A stretch of DNA of 24,234 nucleotides from DASCOT01 sp036012155 (GTDB lineage: Bacteria; Acidobacteriota; UBA890; WLXD01), in NCBI GenBank assembly GCA_036012155.1, contig DASCOT010000148.1:1-24234 (forward strand), in the 5' to 3' direction. The notes beneath the pieces are model-generated. The model was not told the origin of the DNA, made no database searches, and worked only from the letters and a program-made list of their open reading frames with translations. This document shows positions 1-7,320 of the stretch, one piece after another. The position numbers and the translations under genes are program-made. Numbering within the stretch: the stretch's first letter is position 1; each line of letters starts with the position of its first letter.

Positions 1-1310
1 TGCTTGCTTGGAAGCTCGGGGCACAGGTGCGGGATCATCGTGTGGTAGCAGGCCAGCACGCAGCCCTTGCCGCGCGCCCGATAGGCCTTGCCGTCGCGGA
101 CGTAGGTGACCTCCGTCTCGCGAGGGTCGGAGCTCAGAACCTCGGGCGCATCTCCAATGTGACGTACCCGAACGGCAGCGCTGTTGAGTCGCAGGCGCAC
201 CGACGAGCGCGAATCATCGAGCGTCGAGTAATCGGTTCGCCGCAGCTCGATGTCAGCCATCGAGCCGGCAGGCAGGGCCGCCGGAATCAACCATCGCACG
301 ATCATCCGCGCTACGTCGGAATTGCCAGCCGGGTAGTAGACATCCGTCTTGCCGTGGTCGGGGAGCGCCGGTGACTCCGCCGGAATCGGGATCCCCAGCC
401 CCTCGAAGCCCGGCAGCCCGCGATAGAGGGCGAACCAGGCGCTCGAGGTGTCGGCGCCCAGGCACCACACCCCGCCCACCAGCGGCAGCACGTCTGGATG
501 CACCTTGACGACATCGAGCAGGTAGTCACGGTAGCTGATGCGTTGTAGACGCTCGATCTTGCCTGCCCTCGACAGCCCCGGAAGATAGTCGCGTTGGTCG
601 TTCCAGAGCCGCAACAGGTCGCGGCGCACCTGATCAGACAGAGGCGTCTTGGCGAGGAACTCCTCGGTGGGTCGCCGGACGCTGCCGCTGACCAGAGCGT
701 CTTCACCGAAGCTCTCTTCGTGAAAGAACACGGCCGGCTCTAGCCCCAAGTCCCCGAACATCCCACGATGCATGTTGTTGGTCGGATGGTCGAGCTCGAC
801 GCCGATGTCCTCGAACATCTGCCGCGCCGGCAACGGGTAGCGCTCCGGCTGCACCATGTAGTACGTGCCGCCGGTAGCGAGCAGTACCTCGCCATCGTGC
901 TCGAACTCGTTGCGCTTGGCGTGGCCGCCGAAGTCGTCGTGGTTCTCGAGAATCAGGATACGGGCGTCAGGGCCAGCCTCCTTGCGGAAGAAATAGGCCG
1001 CCGCCAGACCACTGAGGCCGGCACCGACGACGATCAGATCGTAGGTCTCGCCGGTGTCCTCCGCTTGATCAAACGCCATCCCGTCACGGGCGGCGTGCGC
1101 CGCTTCGAATGAGCCTGGGTGGGAGCCGCGCATACCGGTACGCGAAGGCGGGTAGTAGCTCGCCTCCTTCTCGGGCCCATAGGCCTGTGTCATGCCGCCG
1201 GCGCGTAGTCTGGCCGGCAACGCCATCGAGCCACCGATGGCAACGCTGACGCCGTTGACGAAATCCCGGCGGGTGATGTCGCGGCTCATCCCGAGGTCGC
1301 GGTCGGTCAT
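1..1310 (-). CDS. Tat-exported FAD-dependent oxidoreductase, spermidine dehydrogenase-like (paralog A), C-terminus beyond window
   Basis: Read codon by codon on the minus strand from the ATG at 1310, the frame stays open to the window edge: 436 residues visible, about two thirds of the family length seen in B and C. The N-terminus carries a Tat motif (TRRDF, residues 13-17) and a hydrophobic stretch. Then come the family signature YYPPSRTGMRGSHPGS (52-67), the FAD dinucleotide-binding motif DLIVVGAGLSG (91-101), and the ribose-binding acid with FGGH (about 122-130). The last visible residues (CVLACYHTMIPHLCPEL) match the same block in B, C, D and E. The leader form (LGM.R.ITRRDF) and layout resemble SpdH of Pseudomonas, which oxidises spermidine; the substrate here is inferred. 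A is divergent from the permease at 1696, so the two may share a control region. A TGAGGTA element upstream of 1310 could serve as ribosome binding site. Confidence 0.85.
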   Translation of the reverse strand, partial: MTDRDLGMSRDITRRDFVNGVSVAIGGSMALPARLRAGGMTQAYGPEKEASYYPPSRTGMRGSHPGSFEAAHAARDGMAFDQAEDTGETYDLIVVGAGLSGLAAAYFFRKEAGPDARILILENHDDFGGHAKRNEFEHDGEVLLATGGTYYMVQPERYPLPARQMFEDIGVELDHPTNNMHRGMFGDLGLEPAVFFHEESFGEDALVSGSVRRPTEEFLAKTPLSDQVRRDLLRLWNDQRDYLPGLSRAGKIERLQRISYRDYLLDVVKVHPDVLPLVGGVWCLGADTSSAWFALYRGLPGFEGLGIPIPAESPALPDHGKTDVYYPAGNSDVARMIVRWLIPAALPAGSMADIELRRTDYSTLDDSRSSVRLRLNSAAVRVRHIGDAPEVLSSDPRETEVTYVRDGKAYRARGKGCVLACYHTMIPHLCPELPSK

Positions 1311-1568
1311 GTCTTACCTCAGGCATGGGGTGCAATTTCGGTCATGTACCAGTGGCGAATCCAGTCGACCCTCCGGCCGCTAGGACCTTCAGATACCCAC
1401 ATGCAAGCACAAGCACACCGATTTCACCACGACATGGTAAAGCTAACGCCGTGCCTGGCAGATGTCGTCCGAGGGCAACGAAGCTTGTTGCCGCTACCCT
1501 TGCGTCGATCGCTCAATGGGTAGTTCGTGTTCCGGCCCCACAGCACGTTGGGTCGTCGGCCGCGGAGT

Positions 1569-1632
1569 CCATTCGAAGGCACTATTCGCGCTTCGCCGCT
1601 AGGGGACTGGTCGCCACACGGAGTTCGAATGG
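1569..1632. repeat. Inverted repeat CCATTCGAA/TTCGAATGG upstream of the permease
   Basis: Perfect 9-base arms at 1569-1577 and 1624-1632 are separated by 46 bases. Each arm contains the palindrome TTCGAA. The position, 60-130 bases upstream of the permease start, would suit two half-sites of a regulator that bridges DNA, but a chance match is possible. The spacing is too long for a terminator hairpin. Confidence 0.3.
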
Positions 1633-1681
1633 CGGCGAAACTCCAACGGAATGCACGCCGCGGCATCGATGAGCCCCAGGA

Positions 1682-1693
1682 AAGGAAGAGGAG
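1682..1693 (+). promoter_or_regulatory. Purine-rich ribosome binding site deciding the permease start
   Basis: The run AAGGAAGAGGAG precedes an in-frame TTG at 1696. AAGGA sits 9 bases before it. The upstream in-frame ATGs at 1651 and 1669 have no Shine-Dalgarno match. Confidence 0.45.
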
Positions 1694-1695
1694 AG

Positions 1696-3096
1696 TTGGC
1701 TCCAGAAGCCCGGCCGGCACTGCTACGCAAGCTCGGTGTCTTCGACAGCACCATGATGATGATGGGAATCGTCATCGGGTCGGGGATCTTCACGACCACC
1801 GGGATCATCGCGCAGTACGCGCCGTCGCCGGCCCTTCTACTCGGCGTCTGGCTCCTGGGCGGCTTGATCACGCTCGCGGGAGCCTTCGCCTTCGCCGAGC
1901 TGGGCACGGCGATGCCGGAGGCCGGCGGCCACTACGTGTATCTGCGGGAGGCGTATGGAGCGCTGGCCGGCTTCCTCTTCGGCTGGATGGCGTTCTGGGT
2001 GTCGATGACCGGGTCTATCGCCGCACTAGCCGTCGCGTTCGCCGAGTACTTCAGTTTCTTCTTTCCGTCCCTGGGCACCGACGTCGAATTGCTATCGGTT
2101 CCTGTGTCGCTGGGGCCAGCATCGTTCGTCTACAGCCTGTCGGCAGGTCAAATCGTCGCCGTCGTCGTTCTACTGGTGTTGTCGGCAATCAACTGCATCG
2201 GCGTGGGACTCGGAGCCAAGATCGCCAACGCGCTCACTGCTGTGAAGATCGGTACGCTGCTGGCGCTTGCCGGCTTCGCGTTCACGGTGGGCGACGGCGG
2301 CAGCGTCGACATGACGCTCAACCCGACCGGCATGAACCTCTCCGAAACAATCGTCGGCATCGGGTTGGCTCTGATCGCTGCCTCCTGGGCGTTCGACGGC
2401 TGGAACAACATCAACTACGTGGCCGGCGAGATCAAAGACCCAGCCCGAGCCCTGCCAGTTGCACTGGTTCTCGGCGTCTCGGCGGTCACGTTTCTGTACG
2501 TAGTCACCAACCTCGTCTACTTGTACGCACTTCCCATCGGCGAAATGACAGGAGTGGTACGCATCGCCGAGGCCGCCGCCAGCGCGCTGTTCGGCGGCCA
2601 GATGGCGACCATCATCTCGCTGGCCGTCATGGTCTCGGTGTTCGGCGCACTCCACGGCACCATTCTCGTGGGGCCGCGCATCTACTACGCCATGGCCCGA
2701 GACGGCCTCTTCTTCGAGGGCGTTTCGAGGGTGCACCAGCGCTACCGGACCCCTATCGCCGCCATCTCGCTGCAGGCTGCCTGGGCGACGCTGCTCACCC
2801 TGTCGGGCACTTTCGAGCAGCTATTCACGTTCGTCATGTTCTCGCAGCTGATTTTCTGGGTGGCGACCGTCTGGTCAGTCTTCACGTTGCGTCGCAAGCG
2901 CCCAGAGTTGGCGCGTCCGTACAAGACGTTCGGCTATCCGTGGACCCCCTCGCTGTTCATCGTGCTGACGGCGGGGATCCTGCTGAACACGTTGGTAGAG
3001 CGGCCGGTGGAATCGATCGCCGGCCTGACGCTCACGGCGATCGGCATTCCCGCCTACTATCACTGGAGGCGGGGTGAACCGGAGCCGCCAACGTAG
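1696..3096 (+). CDS. APC-superfamily amino acid/polyamine permease
   Basis: Integral inner-membrane secondary transporter of about 466 residues, the normal size for the amino acid-polyamine-organocation family, with about a dozen hydrophobic segments. The N-terminal block LRKLGVFDSTMMMMGIVIGSGIF contains the hallmark GSGIF motif of the unwound first helix that binds the substrate amino group (residues 28-32). It is followed by the family motif ELGTAMPEAGGHYVY. The C-terminal part has RRKRPELARPYKTFGYPW, typical of the LAT/APA-like branch. I place the start at TTG 1696 because of the purine-rich ribosome binding site; ATG at 1651 or 1669 would add 15 or 9 residues. It is followed after 54 bases, on the same strand, by a guanidino-group hydrolase, so a cationic amino acid, guanidino compound or polyamine is a reasonable but unproven substrate. 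A hydrophilic frame covering the same DNA is a shadow. Confidence 0.9.
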   Translation: MAPEARPALLRKLGVFDSTMMMMGIVIGSGIFTTTGIIAQYAPSPALLLGVWLLGGLITLAGAFAFAELGTAMPEAGGHYVYLREAYGALAGFLFGWMAFWVSMTGSIAALAVAFAEYFSFFFPSLGTDVELLSVPVSLGPASFVYSLSAGQIVAVVVLLVLSAINCIGVGLGAKIANALTAVKIGTLLALAGFAFTVGDGGSVDMTLNPTGMNLSETIVGIGLALIAASWAFDGWNNINYVAGEIKDPARALPVALVLGVSAVTFLYVVTNLVYLYALPIGEMTGVVRIAEAAASALFGGQMATIISLAVMVSVFGALHGTILVGPRIYYAMARDGLFFEGVSRVHQRYRTPIAAISLQAAWATLLTLSGTFEQLFTFVMFSQLIFWVATVWSVFTLRRKRPELARPYKTFGYPWTPSLFIVLTAGILLNTLVERPVESIAGLTLTAIGIPAYYHWRRGEPEPPT

Positions 3097-3150
3097 CCCG
3101 GCGGATCGTCGGGACGCCCGGCTGAGCGATCAGAGGCGTCGTGAGGACAC

Positions 3151-4107
3151 ATGAGCAAGAGCATTGACGCCCGGCGCTCCGATTGGGGTCCTCACGAGAC
3201 TACGTTGCAGGACGACCTCGAAGCGTATTGGGGTGGGCCTTGGGGCTGCGACTCCGAGTGCGGAAGGTTGGCGGCGGTGCTCTTGCGACGGCCGGGCGCG
3301 GAGATCGAAGGCATCGAGGATCCCAGCGCCGTGCGTTTCAAGCAAGCGATGGATCCGGAGCGGGCGCGCGGCCAGCACGATCGGCTGGCCGCCCTCTACC
3401 GTGAGCACGGGGCGGAGGTACATTACGTCGAGCGTATGCGCCAGGACCGGCCCAATGCCATCTACATGCGCGACAACATCCTGGGTACGCCCGAGGGAGC
3501 CATCGTCGGTCGCCAGGCAATGCGCTGCCGCCGCGGCGAAGAGCGCTACGCGGCCGAGGCGTTAGCCGGCCTCGGCGTGCCGATCCTGCGCACCGTTGGG
3601 GGCGACGGAATCTTCGAGACCGCCTGCTGCCTGTGGGTCGACGCCGAGACGGTACTCATCGGCAGGGGCGACCGCGCCAACAAGGAAGGCTGCCGGCAAG
3701 TAAGGGAGGCGCTCCATCACATCGGCGTGGAGCACTTCCTGGAGCTGCCCGTTCCCGAGGGTTACGCTCACATCGACAGCATCATCACGCTAGTCCGTGA
3801 GGACCTGGCGGTAATCGACGAACGCTACGTCCCCGCGTCAGTTGTCTCCGCGCTTCGCTCGAAGGGCATCGCGGTCGTGGCGGCGAACGACACGGACGAG
3901 CTCGACGAGCTGGCGTTGAATGTCGTCGCGCTTGCGCCGGGCCACGTGGTGCTGGCGACCGGCAACCCACGGACGTGCGGGCTCCTCGAGTCGCATGGCA
4001 TCCGCGTCGAGATGATCGATGTCTCGGAGATCCTCAAGGGGTGGGGCTCGATTCACTGTATGACTGCCGTGCTGCGCCGGGACCCGATCCATGGGGCGCG
4101 CGGATAG
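3151..4107 (+). CDS. Guanidino-group hydrolase, DDAH/arginine deiminase superfamily
   Basis: Cytoplasmic enzyme of 318 residues with the pentein-fold guanidine-modifying signature. Visible motifs in order are WGCDSECGRLAAVLLRRPG (31-49), YMRDN (105-109), GDGIFE (151-156), GRGDRANKEG (171-180), HID (207-209) with the general-base histidine, and IHCMT (301-305) with the nucleophilic cysteine C303 near the C-terminus. Family members hydrolyse the guanidinium of methylarginine (giving citrulline plus amine) or of arginine (giving citrulline plus ammonia). The GGGN-HC context of agmatine deiminase is absent, so agmatine is less likely. Length lies between DDAH (about 260-285) and arginine deiminase (about 410). 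It directly follows the permease and is probably co-transcribed, suggesting uptake and opening of a guanidino compound. Superfamily assignment is firm; exact substrate is not. Confidence 0.85.
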   Translation: MSKSIDARRSDWGPHETTLQDDLEAYWGGPWGCDSECGRLAAVLLRRPGAEIEGIEDPSAVRFKQAMDPERARGQHDRLAALYREHGAEVHYVERMRQDRPNAIYMRDNILGTPEGAIVGRQAMRCRRGEERYAAEALAGLGVPILRTVGGDGIFETACCLWVDAETVLIGRGDRANKEGCRQVREALHHIGVEHFLELPVPEGYAHIDSIITLVREDLAVIDERYVPASVVSALRSKGIAVVAANDTDELDELALNVVALAPGHVVLATGNPRTCGLLESHGIRVEMIDVSEILKGWGSIHCMTAVLRRDPIHGARG

Positions 4108-4174
4108 AGCTGATACAGAAGTCCGGAAACGCCAAGGGAGTCGGGCCCGCGTAGCTCCGGAAGCCGCGTGACGC

Positions 4175-4193
4175 TTGCTACACTGCGGGCACA
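4175..4193 (+). promoter_or_regulatory. Putative extended -10 promoter element upstream of the tct operon
   Basis: TTGCTACACTGCGGGCACA contains TGC-TACACT, an extended -10-like element. The same 19 bases with a single change occur at 10631-10649 upstream of another plus-strand gene. No good -35 hexamer is visible at 16-18 bases. A transcript would begin near 4191 and leave about 130 bases of leader before tctC. Confidence 0.4.
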
Positions 4194-4322
4194 ATCGTGG
4201 GCACAGTCGGGTACGTCGAACCGAGGGAGCAATGATCCGATGGTCGAGCTGCTCTACTCGCCGGAGCCTGTCGAACGAAGCGCCACCTACCGTCGCGTGC
4301 TGAAGCTTCGCTCGCCGGACTC

Positions 4323-5330
4323 GTGAGCTCGGTGCCGAGACGCGCGGCAGACCTCCGACCCGTGCTCGTGGCTGCGCTGCTGTGCACCCTCGTGTTCGCC
4401 ACCTCGTGTACCCAGAGGACCGGCGCGGAGCGTGGCTGGGAATGCATCGCACCCGCGGCAGCCGGGGGAGGGTGGGACCTGACCTGCAGGGCCGTGGCCC
4501 AGGCCGTCAGGGAGCTGCGGCTCGCCCCTGGGCCGATGCGGGTGACGAATCTCCCCGGGGCCGGGGGCGGAATCGCGTTCGCCCATACGGTGGCGCAACG
4601 CAGTGGAGACGAGATCGTGCTCGTGGCGGCGTCTCCGGCGACGACGCTTCGATTGGCGCAAGGACAGTTCGCGCACCTCACCGAAGGTGACGTGCGCTGG
4701 GTGGGGGCGATCGGTACGGACTATGGCGTGATCGTCGTAGCGCCCGATGCACCCTGGCAGTCCCTGTCGGAGCTCTTACAGGACTGGAGTCGCGACCCAT
4801 CGAGCGTGGCGGTGGCAGGGGGGAGCGCCGTGGGTGGACAGGACCACATGAAGATGATCATGCTGGGACGAGCGAGCGGGGTGGCGCCCAGGCGTATGCG
4901 CTACGTTCCGTTCGACGGCGGAGGCGAAGCGTTGACGGCACTCCTCGGAAGGTTCGTCGAGGTGCTTTCTACGGATGCCTCGCAGGTGATTTCCCACGTG
5001 GACGCCGGAACGCTGCGGGTGCTCGCCGTCCTCGCTCCGGAGCGAGTCGGCGGAACCCTTGCCGCAATCCCGACGGCCCGCGAACAGGGATACGATGTCG
5101 ACTGGATCACCTGGCGCGGTTTCTATGCTCCGATGAACATCCCCGATGCTCGGTATCGGAGTTGGACCGAGACCCTCAGGCGCGTGGAGGGATCCGACGT
5201 ATGGGCGAGGGTACGGCGACGCAACGGCCTCGATCGCTTCTTGCTGGTAGGGGAAGACTTTCGAGCGTTCGTCGAGCGCCAGGTGACGGAATTCCGCGAC
5301 TTGTCCCGGGAGATGGGGCTGATACGTTGA
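4323..5330 (+). CDS. tctC: Tripartite tricarboxylate transporter substrate-binding protein TctC (BUG family)
   Basis: Extracytoplasmic solute receptor of 335 residues, normal for the TctC/BUG family. A hydrophobic N-terminal signal ends in ATSC (C29), so it is probably a lipoprotein. Family blocks follow: ECIAPAAAGGGWDLTCR (the PGGGxD-like ligand loop), VTNLPGAGGGIAF, YVPFDGGGEALTALLGRFVEV and WRGFYAPMNIP. It delivers carboxylates such as citrate or related acids to the membrane pair TctA/TctB. Start is GTG 4323, overlapping the stop codon of a 28-codon upstream frame (GTGA). No strong Shine-Dalgarno precedes the GTG, so translational coupling is possible. Its stop overlaps the next start (TTGA). 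A ligand cannot be predicted: BUG receptors vary widely. Confidence 0.9.
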   Translation: MSSVPRRAADLRPVLVAALLCTLVFATSCTQRTGAERGWECIAPAAAGGGWDLTCRAVAQAVRELRLAPGPMRVTNLPGAGGGIAFAHTVAQRSGDEIVLVAASPATTLRLAQGQFAHLTEGDVRWVGAIGTDYGVIVVAPDAPWQSLSELLQDWSRDPSSVAVAGGSAVGGQDHMKMIMLGRASGVAPRRMRYVPFDGGGEALTALLGRFVEVLSTDASQVISHVDAGTLRVLAVLAPERVGGTLAAIPTAREQGYDVDWITWRGFYAPMNIPDARYRSWTETLRRVEGSDVWARVRRRNGLDRFLLVGEDFRAFVERQVTEFRDLSREMGLIR

Positions 5331-5755
5331 CGGATCGGGTCGCGGGATCGCTTCTCGTCGCCCTCGGTGCCGCCATAGGTGCCGAGAGCCTCACCTTCAC
5401 CGTGGCCTTCCCCACCGACCCGGTGGGCCCCCGGGGACTTCCGCTCCTCTGTGCGATCGTTCTGGTAGTCGGAGGGCTCGCCCTGATCGCGCGGCCCAGC
5501 CTCGTGCCCGCCTGGCCTTCACACGACCGGTTGATTCGAGCCGCGGCGGGAGGCTCGATCTTTGCTCTCTACGGCCTCCTGCTCGATCCCCTCGGCTTCG
5601 CGATCACCACCTCGCTGAGCGTGACTGCGCTGGGGATGCTGTTCCGCGGTTCGTTCTCGAAGACCCTGGTCTCCGGGATATTGGTGACGGCAGGGCTTTG
5701 GTACCTGTTCCAGTACATGCTGGGGATTCCTCTTCCGGTCGGCCTGTTTCGATGA
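5327..5755 (+). CDS. tctB: Tripartite tricarboxylate transporter small membrane subunit TctB
   Basis: Small inner-membrane subunit of 142 residues, with about four hydrophobic segments (near residues 4-24, 40-57, 65-85 and 100-130) and the PTDPVGPRGLPLLCAIVLV block usual after the first helix of TctB. I place the start at TTG 5327, which overlaps the tctC stop in TTGA. A longer frame back to 5162 would run within tctC and adds only arginine-rich shadow sequence. The tight overlap with tctC and the 71-base gap to tctA indicate one operon in the order C-B-A. Role by family knowledge: an accessory subunit that forms the permease with TctA. Confidence 0.85.
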   Translation: MTDRVAGSLLVALGAAIGAESLTFTVAFPTDPVGPRGLPLLCAIVLVVGGLALIARPSLVPAWPSHDRLIRAAAGGSIFALYGLLLDPLGFAITTSLSVTALGMLFRGSFSKTLVSGILVTAGLWYLFQYMLGIPLPVGLFR

Positions 5756-5826
5756 GGAACCTCGAGCCATGACCCTGGAATCGGTCAGGACTACCTCCGC
5801 CTTGCTCCCCGCTCCCGGGATCTGAC

Positions 5827-7317
5827 GTGGAGTCTCTGGCCCACTTCGGGGAGGGGTTTCTGATCGCGCTCCGCCCGATCAATCTGCTCCTCGTCACCGG
5901 CGGCGTCGTGCTCGGCACCGTCGTCGGGATGCTTCCGGGGATCGGACCGATCAACGCCATTGCCGTTCTCCTGCCGGTGGTCTTTGCCGTCGATCTACCG
6001 GCGGAATCCGGACTCATCCTGCTTGCCGGAATCTACTACGGCTCCATGTACGGCAACTCAATTTCCACGATCCTCCTGAATATCCCGGGAACCGCCTCGT
6101 CGGTGGTCACTGCCGTGGACGGATACGCCGCCACGCAGCGGGGCAAGGGAGGACCGGCACTGGCCATCTCGGCGATCGCTTCCTTCGCCGGAGGAGTCCT
6201 TTCCATCGCCGGCCTGGTGCTGCTGGCTCCGGTGCTCGCCGGTTGGGCCACGCGGTTCGGACCGGCAGAGTACTTCGCCCTGATGGTCTTCGCATTGGCG
6301 GTGCTGTCGTCCCTTTCGGGACGCACGGTGCTCAAGGGGATCATCTCGGCGGCGATCGGGCTGCTGATCGCGTCGGTCGGAATGGATCCGAATTCCGCCG
6401 TGCCGCGCTTCACGTTCGGCCAGCTTCGCCTCTACGACGGGATCGATTTCGTCGTCGTCACACTGGGGCTGTTCGCCGTCGGCGAGGTGCTGCGCTTGCT
6501 GATCGCAACGGAGCCGGGTTCAGAGGCTCATCATGCCGTCGGACGAGTGATGGTCTCCGCGAAGGAGCTCGCCGAGTCGGCATGGACCATCGTGCGGGGG
6601 ACGGTGACTGGCTTCTTCACCGGGGTACTCCCCGGCGCCGGGGCGACGATCGCCACGTTCCTGGCCTACTCGCTCGAGCAGCGGATCTCCGATCGCGAAG
6701 GCACGTTCGGGAAGGGTGATCTGCGCGGCGTCGCGGCTCCGGAGTCGGCCAACAATGCCGCGTCCGTGGGAGCGATGATTCCCCTCCTGACGCTCGGCGT
6801 GCCCGGCAGCGGCACGACGGCCGTCCTTCTGGGGGCCCTGCTCGGAATGGGGGTCGTGCCGGGGCCGCTTCTGCTCAACCGCAACCCGGAGGTCTTCTGG
6901 GGCGTGGCGGCGTCGATGGTTCTGGGGAATATCCTGCTCCTGGCACTGAATCTCCCCCTGGTCGGGATCTTCGTGCGAGTCCTGTCGATCCCTCGTTGGA
7001 TCCTTCTCCCGGCGGTCTCGGCGCTGACGGTCGTGGCGGTCTACTCGGTCAACCGAAGCGGCTTCGACGTCGTACTCATGGCGGGATTTGGCGTCCTCGG
7101 GTACGTCATGCTGAACGCCGGATTTCCCCTCGCTCCGGTGATTCTCGGAGTGGTTTTAGGCCCGCTCATGGAGCGCAGCCTTCGTCGATCGCTGGCGCTG
7201 TCGGGAGGAAATTGGGAGGTCCTGTTCAGCTCTCCCATCGCCTTGGTTTTCTGGGCTGCCGCGATCATCGGCGTGGCGGGGCCGGCGCTCGTGGCACTGC
7301 AGAACCGGCGGCCGTAG
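5827..7317 (+). CDS. tctA: Tripartite tricarboxylate transporter large permease subunit TctA
   Basis: Polytopic inner-membrane transporter of 496 residues, full length for TctA. Two inverted-repeat signature loops are visible: GMLPGIGPINAIAVLLPVVF near residues 36-55 and TGVLPGAGATIATFLAYSLEQ in the middle. YYGSMYGNSISTILLNIPGTASSVVTAVDGY and PESANNAASVGAMIPLLTLGVPGSGTTAVLLGALL are further strongly conserved TctA blocks. It carries out sodium- or proton-coupled uptake of substrate handed over by TctC. Start is GTG 5827, preceded by a weak GGGA and by the stop of an 18-codon frame one base upstream. No tctDE two-component regulator is visible next to the operon. The gene ends only three bases from the stop of the convergent serine hydrolase. 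Confidence 0.93.
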   Translation: MESLAHFGEGFLIALRPINLLLVTGGVVLGTVVGMLPGIGPINAIAVLLPVVFAVDLPAESGLILLAGIYYGSMYGNSISTILLNIPGTASSVVTAVDGYAATQRGKGGPALAISAIASFAGGVLSIAGLVLLAPVLAGWATRFGPAEYFALMVFALAVLSSLSGRTVLKGIISAAIGLLIASVGMDPNSAVPRFTFGQLRLYDGIDFVVVTLGLFAVGEVLRLLIATEPGSEAHHAVGRVMVSAKELAESAWTIVRGTVTGFFTGVLPGAGATIATFLAYSLEQRISDREGTFGKGDLRGVAAPESANNAASVGAMIPLLTLGVPGSGTTAVLLGALLGMGVVPGPLLLNRNPEVFWGVAASMVLGNILLLALNLPLVGIFVRVLSIPRWILLPAVSALTVVAVYSVNRSGFDVVLMAGFGVLGYVMLNAGFPLAPVILGVVLGPLMERSLRRSLALSGGNWEVLFSSPIALVFWAAAIIGVAGPALVALQNRRP

Positions 7318-7320
7318 GCG

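Larger units (their letters stand above)
1311..1695. other. Divergent intergenic region between paralog A and the permease
   Basis: About 385 bases lie between two divergent genes. I see no convincing coding frame; the short frames across it have no family features. It should hold the promoters of A (minus) and the permease (plus), but I could not recognise clear -35/-10 pairs. It contains the 9-base inverted repeat listed separately. Confidence 0.5.

Noticed and set aside
1527..3077. Long plus-strand frame of 516 codons overlapping the permease
   Set aside because: It is arginine- and histidine-rich with no domain, and lies in another frame over a clear APC transporter.
3096..3125. Terminator hairpin after the permease (GCCCGGC repeats)
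   Set aside because: The two GCCCGGC copies are direct repeats with only a weak stem and no T-tract.
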